Assembly: GCA_965365445.1 (NCBI GenBank)
Contig: CBDUBS010000003.1
Location: 1-60,574, forward strand
Reading direction: 5' to 3'
DNA length: 60,574 nt
From: CBDUBS01 sp965365445
GTDB lineage: Bacteria; Bacteroidota; Rhodothermia; Rhodothermales; DASSAV01
Position numbers and translations under genes: made by a program. Shown in pieces: positions 9,643 to 18,397 of the stretch. A model generated the notes under the pieces. It had not been told where the DNA came from. It searched no databases and saw only the letters and a program-made list of their open reading frames with translations. Within the stretch, counting starts at the first letter, position 1, and the number at the start of each line of letters is the position of its first letter.

Positions 9643-10433
9643 TGGCTTCCCGGTTACGATTCATTCGCCCGTGGGCGTTACTCTGTTTCGTGTGGCTGGC
9701 TCTGCCGGCTACGGCCCGGCCGAGCGCACCGCCCGACTCGGGGTGGGTGTCCCTCTTTAACGGGAAGGACCTCGCCGGGTGGGAAACCTGGCTCGCCCGA
9801 ATGCCGGGTGAAACCCGAATGCTGGGGCTGAACAACGATCCGCTGAAGGTGTTTTCCGTGGAGGACGGGTCTCTGCGGATATCCGGGCAGGTGTTCGGAG
9901 CGCTGACCACCACCGAGGAATACGAAAACTACCATCTCCGGCTCGAACAGCGCTGGGGCGAGCAGAAATGGCCGCCTCGCCTCGAACGGCCGAAGGATAG
10001 CGGCATCTGTTACCACGCCACCGGAGCGCACGGCCTGTTTGCCGGGAGCTGGATGAAAAGCTACCAGCTACAGGTAGGCGAAGGATCCACCGGAGACCAC
10101 TGGAACATCGCCGGTCCCGTAGCCGACGCCGAAACCGAACCCTACGAGGCCGAACGCCGGTACAAACGGGGCGGCGAGCCGACCACCATCGGGAAAGGGC
10201 ACATAGCCGCCGCCGAACGCATGGAAAGGCCCTCCGGCGAGTGGAATACCATCGAACTCATCGCCCGGGGAGATAGCAGCACCTACATCGTCAACGGCAA
10301 AACGGTCATGGTGCTCTCGCGCCTCCGCGACGGAGCCGAAGGTTCGCCCCTCACCCAGGGCAGAATCCAGCTTCAGAGCGAAGGGGCGGAAGTGTGGTAC
10401 CGTAACATACGGATTCGGCCCCTGCCGGATTGA
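9639..10433 (+). CDS. DUF1080 (3-keto-disaccharide hydrolase-like) secreted protein
   Basis: The 264-residue protein has an N-terminal signal peptide (ALLCFVWLALPATARP) and a single DUF1080/concanavalin-like domain. This starts at GWVSLFNGKDLAGWETW and contains the family blocks SGICYHATG and SWMKSYQLQV and the closing IQLQSEGAEVWYRNIRI. Some members hydrolyse 3-keto-glycosides, while most are only known as carbohydrate-active secreted proteins. The ATGA overlap with phoU puts it at the end of the phosphate operon. It might release sugar from a phosphorylated or glycosylated substrate, but this is a guess from position. Confidence 0.85.
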   Translation: MMASRLRFIRPWALLCFVWLALPATARPSAPPDSGWVSLFNGKDLAGWETWLARMPGETRMLGLNNDPLKVFSVEDGSLRISGQVFGALTTTEEYENYHLRLEQRWGEQKWPPRLERPKDSGICYHATGAHGLFAGSWMKSYQLQVGEGSTGDHWNIAGPVADAETEPYEAERRYKRGGEPTTIGKGHIAAAERMERPSGEWNTIELIARGDSSTYIVNGKTVMVLSRLRDGAEGSPLTQGRIQLQSEGAEVWYRNIRIRPLPD

Positions 10434-10443
10434 TGCCGGCCGT

Positions 10444-12360
10444 TCAACCCGCCCCGGCGTATAACTCCTCGATCAGCGTGCGGTACAGTTTTTCCACAAC
10501 CTGCCGCCGCACCTTCAGGGTTGGGGTCAGCGTGCCGGCTTCCAGATTGAATTCGGCAGCCAGCAGCCGGAGCTTCTTCGGCGCCTCGAAACGGGCGAAA
10601 CCTTCCAATCGGCGGCCGACTTCCTGCTCGAAAAACGATTGCACCCGTGCATCCTGCACGGCTCGTTCCCGGTTCGAGATATCGATCCCGTTCGCCCCGG
10701 CCCAATCCTTTAGCGAGTCCCAATCCGGCGCCACCAGCATGACCGGATACGGCCGCCGGTCGCCGATCATGACCGCCTGCGCCACATAGGGCGAAGCCGT
10801 AACGTGCAGCTCGATGGGTTGCGGAGCGATGTTCTTCCCTCCGGCCGTCACGATCAAGTCCTTGATCCGGTCGGTGATGAACAGGGCGCCGCTCTCGTCG
10901 AATTCGCCCACATCCCCCGTATGGAACCACCCTTCCGGGTCGATAGCGTCTTTCGTCAACTCCGGACGGTTCCAGTACCCTTGCATCAGGCCCGGTGTGC
11001 GGGCCAGGATTTCGCTGTTCGGCCCCAGACGCAGTTCGACGCCCGGGTAAGGCACGCCGACCGACCCGAACCGGACGGCGCCGGGCCGATTGGCCGTCAG
11101 CACGGGCGAGGTTTCCGTGAGCCCGTAACCTTCGTATACGGGCATTCCGGCGGCGTAAAAAAACTGCGTGACCTCGCGCGAAAGCGGCGCTCCGCCGGAG
11201 ACGAACAGCTTGATCCGGCCTCCCGTTTGAGCGCGCAGCTTCGAGAAAACGAGGGTGTCGGCCAGCCGGTACTGCGCCCCCAGCAGCCCGCCCGGCTCTC
11301 GCCCCCGCATTCGCTCCTCCACCACGGCGGCGCCCGTCCGCATGGCCCACCGGACGATTTGTCCTCTGGCGCCTCGTGCGGCCGTGACGGCGTTGTATAT
11401 CTTCTCGAACAGCCGGGGCACCGAGATTACGGCATGAGGCCGGACCTCGCGCAGGTTTTCCGCCACCTTCTGGATGGACTCGGCATAGGCCACCGTAACC
11501 CCGGCATCCCAGTAGTAGTAATTGGCACCCCGCTCGAAGATGTGCGAAAGCGGAAGCAGCGAAAGGGCCGTTTCTCCGTTGCGTACATGCAGCGACCCGT
11601 GCTGGTCGGTCGCGGCGGCCATGTAGGCCAGGTTGTATTGCGTGAGGACTACCCCCTTCGGGGCTCCGGTCGTGCCGGAAGTATAAATGATGGTAAATAC
11701 ATCCTCCGGCTTCCTCGCGCTCCCCTTTTCCCGCAGGGTCCGTACCATCACCTCTGTTTCCGGCCCGCCCGCCCCTTCGGTCAGATCCCGGAAAGACAGC
11801 ACCTCGCCCCCTGCGTGCTCCTGCTCCAACGCCACGATCCAGCGCAGCGACGGAATCTCATTGCGCACCGAAAGCACGCTCTCCACCTGTTCACGGGTAG
11901 CCGCAAACACGAGCCGCGCCCCGGAATCCCGAAGCATGTAAGCGATCTGGTTGGCAGGAAGCGTTGGATAGACCGGCACGTCCACGATGCCCGAGCAGGC
12001 GCAGGCAAAGTCCACGATGGCCCACTCGGGGCGGTTTTCCGAGAGCAACCCGACTCGTTCGCCCGGCTCGATACCCAGTTTCTCCAGGCGGGCCGCCAGC
12101 CGCGCTACCCGCTCCTCTATCTGACGATACGTCAGATCCGTCCAGCGGCCGTCTCGTTTGTAGCGTGTGGCCGGACTCTCAGGGTAGGCGTCTACCGCAT
12201 GAAACAGGATCTTTGCCACCGTATCGCGCTCGACGGGCGACAATGGAGAAAACCGGATGGTGTTTTGCACGGCGGAAACGTTCTGATAGGGATGCCAAAT
12301 AATCGACCGCCGGCTCAGGGCGGCGCGCTGTCGGGAGAACGCAGGGTAGGCAGCCGCCAC
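10444..12360 (-). CDS. Long-chain acyl-CoA synthetase (AMP-forming)
   Basis: This member of the AMP-binding adenylate-forming enzymes activates fatty acids to acyl-CoA with ATP. The P-loop YTSGTTGAPKG sits at residues 226-236. The adenine-binding stretch YEGYGLTETSPVL and the hinge TGDVGEFDESG follow, as in the FadD/FAA1-like long-chain ligases that lack a tightly folded C-terminal half. The GTG start at 12360 is 9 bp after the preceding small gene. A GTG at 12270 (VQNTIRFSPL) would give a more usual N-terminus, and the first 30 residues look unconserved. The TetR gene and operator upstream suggest control by fatty acid supply. Confidence 0.92.
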   Translation of the reverse strand: MAAAYPAFSRQRAALSRRSIIWHPYQNVSAVQNTIRFSPLSPVERDTVAKILFHAVDAYPESPATRYKRDGRWTDLTYRQIEERVARLAARLEKLGIEPGERVGLLSENRPEWAIVDFACACSGIVDVPVYPTLPANQIAYMLRDSGARLVFAATREQVESVLSVRNEIPSLRWIVALEQEHAGGEVLSFRDLTEGAGGPETEVMVRTLREKGSARKPEDVFTIIYTSGTTGAPKGVVLTQYNLAYMAAATDQHGSLHVRNGETALSLLPLSHIFERGANYYYWDAGVTVAYAESIQKVAENLREVRPHAVISVPRLFEKIYNAVTAARGARGQIVRWAMRTGAAVVEERMRGREPGGLLGAQYRLADTLVFSKLRAQTGGRIKLFVSGGAPLSREVTQFFYAAGMPVYEGYGLTETSPVLTANRPGAVRFGSVGVPYPGVELRLGPNSEILARTPGLMQGYWNRPELTKDAIDPEGWFHTGDVGEFDESGALFITDRIKDLIVTAGGKNIAPQPIELHVTASPYVAQAVMIGDRRPYPVMLVAPDWDSLKDWAGANGIDISNRERAVQDARVQSFFEQEVGRRLEGFARFEAPKKLRLLAAEFNLEAGTLTPTLKVRRQVVEKLYRTLIEELYAGAG

Positions 12361-12369
12361 ACCCGGCGA

Positions 12370-12612
12370 TCAACGCATGATGAGCGCGACATCGCCGTCG
12401 GTAAGGTCCCACGGCTCGCCGGCTTCCGGCATACACGAAAAATACCGACATTCCGCCCACGATACCATCCTCTTCACCGAGCGGCGGCACGTTTCTTCCA
12501 TACGCGGCAGGGCATGGCCGGCCCACCGCTGTACGGGAACCGACAGCAGCAGCCCCGATGCCACTCCGCCCGCGAAAGCCACCGAGGCAGGTATTACCCA
12601 GTGTCGTTTCAT
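12370..12612 (-). CDS. Small membrane-anchored protein of the acyl-CoA ligase operon
   Basis: The 80-residue protein starts at ATG 12612 behind a good ribosome site (GGAGGGATT). It has one N-terminal hydrophobic segment (WVIPASVAFAGGVASGLLL, residues 5-23) and a soluble tail with three cysteines and an acidic end. I recognise no family. It is the first gene behind the TTGAC-N5-GTCAA operator and lies just ahead of the acyl-CoA ligase, so the two are probably one transcript. A role in anchoring the ligase or in fatty acid uptake is possible but unproved. Confidence 0.65.
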   Translation of the reverse strand: MKRHWVIPASVAFAGGVASGLLLSVPVQRWAGHALPRMEETCRRSVKRMVSWAECRYFSCMPEAGEPWDLTDGDVALIMR

Positions 12613-12649
12613 AATCCCTCCGAACAGTACGTGAGAATGAGTTACATTA

Positions 12650-12666
12650 ATTGACCATCAGTCAAT
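12650..12666. promoter_or_regulatory. Palindromic TetR-type operator upstream of the acyl-CoA ligase operon
   Basis: ATTGACCATCAGTCAAT is a perfect 6-5-6 inverted repeat. Its half-sites TTGAC/GTCAA recur in front of the tetR gene at 13351-13365. It lies 38 bp ahead of the small membrane gene, overlapping a likely -35 region read leftward, so bound repressor would block the operon. Confidence 0.7.
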
Positions 12667-12700
12667 AACAACGCCGACCAACGCTCCGCCTTCTCCCTGA

Positions 12701-13336
12701 TTACTTCGGCCGGGCCCGGAGCGCCGCCGTTATGAACCCGAACGAAAACCGGATCAGCTGATCGAAATCGGCTTCGTAATGGGACTGTATATGCCGGATC
12801 GACGCAATCTGAATGACCCCGTGCATCTGCCCCCACAACATCAACGCGGTCTGGAGGGGGTCGAGGTCGTCCCGGATGCTGCCGTCCTGGATGCCGTGCC
12901 GGATTGCGCCCGCCACGAGGCGCAGGATTTCATCGCGCTCCTGGTTGCACGCCAATCCATATGGCCCCGAGGCGCTCTCCCCGTTTTGCGCCGCCTGATA
13001 CACGATCCCGATGAAATACCCCGGGTGTTCCTGGGCAAACATCACGTAAGCCTGTCCGATGGCATGGGCCTTCCGCAGCCCCTTGTCATGCTGCCCGATG
13101 GCCCCCTCGAACGACGACTTCAGCAGACGGAGCCCCCGCAGGGAGACGGCATTGTACAGGTCGTCCTTGCTCTGAAAGTAGACGTACAGCAGTCCCTTGC
13201 TGATCTCGGCGGCTTCGGCGATTTCATCCATGGTGGATGTATCGACGCCCTTCGAGAAAAATACGTTTTCCGCCGCGTCGATGATGCTCGCTCTTCGCTG
13301 AGCCTTCTCGCGCAGCCGCCGCTCGGAAACACCCAT
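12701..13336 (-). CDS. TetR-family transcriptional regulator, FadR-like
   Basis: The 211-residue protein has a TetR N-terminal helix-turn-helix: residues 17-63 include IIDAAENVFFSKG, MDEIAEAAEISKGLLYVYF and KDDLYNAV. The C-terminal ligand domain is variable. TetR proteins are usually repressors released by a small ligand. The neighbour is an acyl-CoA ligase and both genes share the same palindrome, so acyl-CoA or a fatty acid is the likely ligand. The start ATG 13336 is 14 bp after the operator at 13351-13365. The gene is therefore probably autorepressed. Confidence 0.92.
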   Translation of the reverse strand: MGVSERRLREKAQRRASIIDAAENVFFSKGVDTSTMDEIAEAAEISKGLLYVYFQSKDDLYNAVSLRGLRLLKSSFEGAIGQHDKGLRKAHAIGQAYVMFAQEHPGYFIGIVYQAAQNGESASGPYGLACNQERDEILRLVAGAIRHGIQDGSIRDDLDPLQTALMLWGQMHGVIQIASIRHIQSHYEADFDQLIRFSFGFITAALRARPK

Positions 13337-13350
13337 GAATACTCACTACG

Positions 13351-13365
13351 TTGACTACGGGTCAA
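13351..13365. promoter_or_regulatory. Palindromic TetR-type operator in the tetR promoter
   Basis: TTGACTACGGGTCAA is a perfect 5-5-5 inverted repeat with the same half-sites as the one at 12650-12666. It sits just ahead of the tetR start codon. Read on the minus strand it could also supply a -35 element (TTGACC) 17 bp from a weak GTATTC, so operator and promoter overlap. Confidence 0.68.
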
Positions 13366-13435
13366 TGTACGAACTCCTTCTTCTCTCGCCCTGCGGAAAA
13401 CACCTCCTGAATACGACTGGAGGTATGCTTCACCA

Positions 13436-13963
13436 TTAATTCTCAGGCCGATGGTTATCCGCTTCTTCGAACCCGTCCGGGGCGGCTTGCAGCAGGCGCC
13501 GGACGAGCCACCGCCGGAACACTTCGGCCTCTTCTTCCTTGCCGGTCCACCGGGCCCGGTTGAACATCGTCATGGCCATCACCAAAGCGTGGTGCTGTCC
13601 GGCCCGGTCGCCGATCCGGTCGAACTGCCGGTGGAAATGATCGATCAGCCTGATGCTTTCCCGCGCCGTCCGCACATCCTTGAACCCCAGCCGCCCCGCA
13701 AAGAATCGGGAGTAGGCGTTCATCGGATTGGCCGTCGAGGTGTACAGGTCGTGGTAGCCGTTAACGTAACCGGCCTGCTGTAATACGGCCCCTACGTAAC
13801 TCGGGCGTGCATCGGTCAGGGTAGCGAGGTCCTCCACGCTGCCGATGCCGGCCATGTACAGGGATAAAATCTGCTCTTTTTTGGTGAGCCGTTTACCGGC
13901 GTCGGCCTCCTGATTTTTCTCCCCCCTTCGGCGCGCGGAAGGGGTCTTGCTCTGTATAGCCAT
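13436..13963 (-). CDS. Unknown protein with a predicted helix-turn-helix-like helical core
   Basis: From ATG 13963 the protein has 175 residues; ATG 13978 and TTG 14014 are possible earlier starts. The N-terminal 25 residues are basic and polar. Residues around KKEQILSLYMAGIGSVEDLATLTDARPSYVGAVLQQAGYV resemble the helix pattern of a DNA-binding domain. A helical C-terminal part follows (FDRIGDRAGQHHALVMAMTMF). I recognise no named family and see no membrane segment. It is alone on the minus strand between the tetR gene and the alpha-glucosidase, with about 100 bp of empty sequence on each side. Confidence 0.65.
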   Translation of the reverse strand: MAIQSKTPSARRRGEKNQEADAGKRLTKKEQILSLYMAGIGSVEDLATLTDARPSYVGAVLQQAGYVNGYHDLYTSTANPMNAYSRFFAGRLGFKDVRTARESIRLIDHFHRQFDRIGDRAGQHHALVMAMTMFNRARWTGKEEEAEVFRRWLVRRLLQAAPDGFEEADNHRPEN

Positions 13964-14098
13964 GCTTCCTGCTTCCATCTGTTGATATCCTGTGGATACC
14001 CCTGAACAGAGCAAAAATCGGGCCTCAAGCCATTGTAAAGGCCTGTTTTATAACATGATGACGACTTTTTATCCGTCCGTTGGCGGGGGCGCCAAGCC

Positions 14099-15694
14099 CT
14101 ATTTCAGGCGGGCGATCAGTCCCTCGTCGGCCCGAAGCATCAGCGAACCTTCGATCGGTTCCCCTTCCCGATCCATATGGGTCGTCATTACTACGGCTCC
14201 CTTGCACGAACCCAGATCGTGCTCCTGGGGCATATGCCCGAGGTTCAGCGCGATCAGGAATTCGGTTTCCTCGTGGCAGCGGGTAAACACGATCAGGTTG
14301 CCTTTCGCCTCAATGGGGGTATAGTCTCCCACGGACAGGGCTTTCTCCGCCCGGCGCAAGTCGATCAGTCTCCGGTAAAGCGCCAGAATCGAGTCGGGAT
14401 CGCTCCGGGCCGCCTCGACGTTGACGGTTTCATAATCGTCTGCAATCGGCAGCCAGGGGGAGCCGGTCGTGAAGCCTGCATTGGCCGAAGCGTCCCATTG
14501 CATCGGTGTGCGTTCGGGGTCGCGGCCCAGGCCGAGGCCCGGCACGTTCAGTTCCTGCGGGTCCTGTACCTTATCCGGTGGGATCGGCACGTCGCACATC
14601 CCGATTTCGTCTCCGTAATACATAGTCGGCGTGCCCCGCAGGGTAAGCAGGAGCATGGCGGCTACCCGGGCCTGCCCCGGCCCCACGCGCGACGCGATAC
14701 GATGCTTGTCGTGGTTGCCGAGAACCCAGTTGGGCCAGCCGTTGCGGGGTAGAGAGGCTTCATACTCCGCCACGGAGGCCGAGATGACGCGCGCATCCCA
14801 GGGCAGCACCACCAGCTGGAAGTTGAACGGCAGGTGCGCCCCCCGGTTATCGACTCCGTAGTACGTTACGAGCTGCGAAATCGGAAGGTAGATCTCGCCG
14901 ATCATCACGCGCTCGTGGTACTCGTCCATCATGCGCCGCATGGCCGCGATGACGTCATGCACGTCCGGCTGATCGGTGGAGTACACGGGCAGAAACTCGT
15001 GGTACGGGTTGTCGTTCGGCTGGAACTCCGGGTTGCGCGGGTTATCCCGGAAGCGGTCGTCCTTGAGCATATGCCAGATGACGTCCACCCGGAAGCCGTC
15101 CACTCCCTTATCCAGCCAGAAACGTATGGCCTGGAACATGGCCTCCTGCACTTCCGGGTTGCGCCAGTTCAGGTCCGGTTGTTCCTTCAGGAAGGCGTGG
15201 TAGTAGTACTGTCCGGTCTTTTCGTCCCACTCCCACCCGCTGCCTCCGAACACGCTTTTCCAGTTGTTGGGCGGCCCCCCTTCCGGGTGGGGATCCTGCC
15301 ACAGGTACCAGTCCCGTTTCGGGTTGTGCTGCGACGAACGCGACTCGATAAACCACGGATGCTGCTCGGAGGTATGGTTCGGAACCAGATCGAGCAGCAC
15401 CTTCAGGCCCATACCGTGGGCCGTTTCCAGCAGCGTGTCGAAATCGGCCATAGAGCCGAACAGCGGGTGGATTCCCGTATAGTCCGCCACATCGTAGCCG
15501 AAATCCGCCATGGGCGACGGGTAGATGGGGGAAATCCATACCGCATCCACACCGAGCCATTTGAGGTAATCGAGGCGGCTCGTGATGCCGGGCAGATCCC
15601 CGATGCCGTCCCCGTTGGAGTCCATGAACGACCGGGGGTAAACCTGGTATATGATGCCTTTTTGCCACCAGAGATGCGTCTGTTTCGATTCCAT
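14099..15694 (-). CDS. GH13 alpha-glucosidase (oligo-1,6-glucosidase type)
   Basis: The 531-residue enzyme belongs to glycoside hydrolase family 13, subfamily of alpha-glucosidases acting on small alpha-glucans or isomaltose. The (beta/alpha)8 signatures are all present: WISPIYPSPMADFGYDV, DLVPNHTS (102-109), the nucleophile in GFRVDVIW (D204), the acid/base in IGEIYLP (E267) and the transition-state Asp in GNHDKHR (D329). There is no signal peptide, so it is cytoplasmic and needs imported oligosaccharides. A short beta domain ends the protein. No sugar transporter or regulator is adjacent. Confidence 0.94.
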   Translation of the reverse strand: MESKQTHLWWQKGIIYQVYPRSFMDSNGDGIGDLPGITSRLDYLKWLGVDAVWISPIYPSPMADFGYDVADYTGIHPLFGSMADFDTLLETAHGMGLKVLLDLVPNHTSEQHPWFIESRSSQHNPKRDWYLWQDPHPEGGPPNNWKSVFGGSGWEWDEKTGQYYYHAFLKEQPDLNWRNPEVQEAMFQAIRFWLDKGVDGFRVDVIWHMLKDDRFRDNPRNPEFQPNDNPYHEFLPVYSTDQPDVHDVIAAMRRMMDEYHERVMIGEIYLPISQLVTYYGVDNRGAHLPFNFQLVVLPWDARVISASVAEYEASLPRNGWPNWVLGNHDKHRIASRVGPGQARVAAMLLLTLRGTPTMYYGDEIGMCDVPIPPDKVQDPQELNVPGLGLGRDPERTPMQWDASANAGFTTGSPWLPIADDYETVNVEAARSDPDSILALYRRLIDLRRAEKALSVGDYTPIEAKGNLIVFTRCHEETEFLIALNLGHMPQEHDLGSCKGAVVMTTHMDREGEPIEGSLMLRADEGLIARLK

Positions 15695-15907
15695 AGTGCG
15701 CGTTGTGAAGGTTAACCGGACGCGGGCGGAGGCCGGCCTGTGCGCCCCTGCCCGGGAGGATGCATGTTAGCCTGATCCGACGCTCGTTGCTGTAATTGAT
15801 TGGTAATTGAAGTGAAGCCGGCGAGCCCCGCCCGGCATTCCGAATAAACCCTGGCGGCGCGTATATTGGGCCGTCTCGATCAGTTTCCTCCCGCCCTGAT
15901 TCGCCTC

Positions 15908-17008
15908 ATGAACCGCCGCATCGTCGTAAAAGTGGGTACGAGCACCCTTACGGGTGGGAGCAAGCGGCGGGACCGCGGCGCCATGGTCGAGCTGGTCCGG
16001 CAGTGTGCGGCTCTGTACCGGAGCGGGGTAGACGTCATTCTGTGCAGCTCCGGAGCGATTGCCGCCGGCCGGGAGCGCCTCGCCCTGTACGAACCGGACG
16101 CGTCGCTGGCTACGAAACAGATGCTCGCCGCCGTGGGGCAGAGCCGCCTCATGCACGTATGGGAAAGCCTGTTCGAGATTTACGACATCCACGTAGGGCA
16201 GGTGCTGCTTACGCGGGAGGACGTTAACGACCGGCGCCGTTTCCTCAACGCGCGGGACACCTTACAGGCCCTGCTCGAACACCGCATCGTCCCGATCATC
16301 AACGAGAACGATGCGGTAGCCACCGCCGAAATCCGCGTCGGCGATAACGACAATCTCTCGGCGCTCGTCTCCATCGTGGCCGAAGCCGACGTGCTGGTCC
16401 TGCTGACCGACCAGCCCGGCCTCTACACCGCCGACCCGCGCACCCATCCGGAAGCCGAGCTCATCCCGGAAGTCCGCGTGATCGACCAGAGCGTGCGGAG
16501 CCTGGCGGGCGGCAGTGTCAGCGGTCTGGGTGTCGGCGGGATGGCCACGAAGCTTCAGGCCGCCGATACGGCCCGCAGGGGCGGTGTGGACGTCATCATC
16601 GCGGCAGGCAACCTGCCCGGGGTGCTGGAGCGGATTGCGGCCGGCGAGCCCGTCGGCACCCGCTTCCCGGCCATCGAGACGCCCCTCGAAAACCGCAAGC
16701 GATGGATTCTGGCCGGCGCCTCCGCCAGCGGCCGCATCGTCATCGATTCCGGCGCCGTCGGGGCGCTGGTGGGGTCCGGCAGCAGCCTCCTGCCGGCGGG
16801 CATCGTCAGCGTGCACGGAAACTTCGGCCGCGGGGATACCGTCTCCATCCTCGGCCCGGCGGGCGAGGAGCTGGCCCGGGGCATCGCCCGCTACGATGCG
16901 GCGGACTTGCAGCGCATCAGGGGGCGCCGATCCGAACAGATTGCCGAAACCCTCGGCTATGCCTTTGGCCCGGTGGCCGTCCACCGCAACGACCTCGTAT
17001 TGAAATAA
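15908..17008 (+). CDS. proB: Glutamate 5-kinase ProB
   Basis: This is the first enzyme of proline synthesis, phosphorylating glutamate. From ATG 15908 it has 366 residues; a longer frame begins at 15866. The amino-acid kinase domain shows VVKVGTSTLTGG, ILCSSGAIAAGR and the substrate loop INENDAV with DNDNLSALV. The C-terminal 80 residues, from KRWILAGASASGRIVIDSGA, form a PUA domain, which in many species takes part in feedback control by proline. proA follows after 23 bp behind a GGAGG ribosome site. Confidence 0.97.
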   Translation: MNRRIVVKVGTSTLTGGSKRRDRGAMVELVRQCAALYRSGVDVILCSSGAIAAGRERLALYEPDASLATKQMLAAVGQSRLMHVWESLFEIYDIHVGQVLLTREDVNDRRRFLNARDTLQALLEHRIVPIINENDAVATAEIRVGDNDNLSALVSIVAEADVLVLLTDQPGLYTADPRTHPEAELIPEVRVIDQSVRSLAGGSVSGLGVGGMATKLQAADTARRGGVDVIIAAGNLPGVLERIAAGEPVGTRFPAIETPLENRKRWILAGASASGRIVIDSGAVGALVGSGSSLLPAGIVSVHGNFGRGDTVSILGPAGEELARGIARYDAADLQRIRGRRSEQIAETLGYAFGPVAVHRNDLVLK

Positions 17009-17031
17009 CCCCTGTATACCCTGGAGGACTA

Positions 17032-18297
17032 ATGAGCGACCTGCAATCCATGGGCGCAGCCGCCCGCCGGGCCGGACGTCGGCTGGCTACCTGCCCCACG
17101 GCCGCCAAAAATGCCGCCTTGCTTGCCGTGGCCGACGCCATCGAAGCCGGAGCCGCCGATGTGCTCGAAGCCAACCGGCAGGATGTAGACGCCGCCCGGC
17201 AGCGCGGCCGCAGCGACAGCCTCCTGGACCGCCTCAAGCTGGACGAAAAACGCATCGCAGCCCTCGCCGCCGATACGCGCCATGTGGCTACACTCCCGGA
17301 CCCGGTAGGCGCCGAACTGGAAAGCCGCCTCCTGCCCAACGGGATGCGCCTCAGCCGCCGCCGGGTGCCCATCGGGGTGCTTGGCGTCATTTATGAGGCG
17401 CGCCCCAACGTCACGATCGACGTGGCGGCCCTGTGCCTCAAAACCGGCAACGCCGCCATCTTGCGCGGCGGGGCGGAAACCCTTCAGAGCAACCTGGCTC
17501 TCGTCAGGACCATCCGGCAGGCCCTCGAAGCCTCCGGCCTTCCTCCGGAAGCCGTACAGTATATCGAGAACCCCGACCGCGCCCTCATCTCCCGGCTCCT
17601 CCGCCTCGATGCCTACGTGGACATGATCATCCCCCGGGGCGGAGCGGGCCTGCATCAGCTCTGCAAGGAAGAAAGCACGATCCCGGTTATCACCGGCGGC
17701 CTGGGCATCTGCCACATCTACGTGGACGCTTCCGCCGACCTCACCCGGGCCATCGACATCATCGAAAACGCCAAGGTGCAGCGCCCGAGTGTCTGCAACG
17801 CGCTGGATACCCTGCTCGTCCACCCCGAAGCCGCCCGGTCGCTGCTTCCGCCTCTATACGACCGCCTGGCCGCCCACCGGGTCGTTTTCAAGGCCGACGA
17901 CGCGGCGATGAACCTCCTCGGCGAAGCCGGGCGTCGGGAAAACGTAGAGCCGGCCGGCCCGGAGGACTTCGATCAGGAGTGGCTCTCCCTCGTGCTGGGC
18001 GTCAAAATCGTCGGCGGCCTCGATGAAGCCATCCGGCACATACAGGACCACAGCACCGCCCACTCGGACAGCATCCTGACGAACACCTGGAGCCACGCGC
18101 AGCGCTTCATCGACGAAGTCGATTCCGCCGCCGTTTACGTAAACGCCAGCACCCGCTTCACGGACGGCGGCCAGTTCGGGCTCGGGGCGGAAGTAGCCGT
18201 AAGCACCCAGAAGCTGCACGCCCGCGGGCCCATGGGGCTGGAGGAGCTGACGACCTACAAGTGGATCGGCATAGGCGACGGACACATCCGGGCGTAG
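17032..18297 (+). CDS. proA: Gamma-glutamyl phosphate reductase ProA
   Basis: This is the second enzyme of proline synthesis, an NADPH-dependent aldehyde dehydrogenase-fold protein of 421 residues. ATG 17032 is preceded by GGAGGAC. Visible motifs are the cofactor-binding IYEARPNVTIDVAAL, the central GGLGICHIY and the catalytic cysteine in RPSVCNALDTLL (C255). The last 36 codons and the terminator are duplicated perfectly 1,564 bp downstream. This copy is complete and should be functional. Confidence 0.97.
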   Translation: MSDLQSMGAAARRAGRRLATCPTAAKNAALLAVADAIEAGAADVLEANRQDVDAARQRGRSDSLLDRLKLDEKRIAALAADTRHVATLPDPVGAELESRLLPNGMRLSRRRVPIGVLGVIYEARPNVTIDVAALCLKTGNAAILRGGAETLQSNLALVRTIRQALEASGLPPEAVQYIENPDRALISRLLRLDAYVDMIIPRGGAGLHQLCKEESTIPVITGGLGICHIYVDASADLTRAIDIIENAKVQRPSVCNALDTLLVHPEAARSLLPPLYDRLAAHRVVFKADDAAMNLLGEAGRRENVEPAGPEDFDQEWLSLVLGVKIVGGLDEAIRHIQDHSTAHSDSILTNTWSHAQRFIDEVDSAAVYVNASTRFTDGGQFGLGAEVAVSTQKLHARGPMGLEELTTYKWIGIGDGHIRA

Positions 18298-18350
18298 CGA
18301 CGCCTGCTGCAATCATAAATACCGATCAGGGGCTGAAACAGGCAAATAAA

Positions 18351-18391
18351 AAGCCCGAAGCCGCCGTTTCCGGCAGAATCGGGCTTGTTTT
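18351..18391. terminator. Intrinsic terminator after proA
   Basis: AAGCCCGA (18351-18358) pairs with TCGGGCTT (18379-18386), with a further GCCG/CGGC pairing inside, and is followed by GTTTT. An A-rich stretch precedes the stem, so it may also stop transcription arriving from the tRNA/islet side. Confidence 0.85.
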
Positions 18392-18397
18392 CGGGGT

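Noticed and set aside
13985..14000. DnaA-box-like TGTGGATAC as a sign of oriC
   Set aside because: It is a single 8-of-9 match with no cluster of boxes, no A+T-rich unwinding region and no dnaA. It is not enough for an origin.
16702..17031. N-terminal extension of proA back into proB
   Set aside because: The extra 110 codons overlap proB out of frame and look random. ATG 17032 with a GGAGG site gives the family's normal start.
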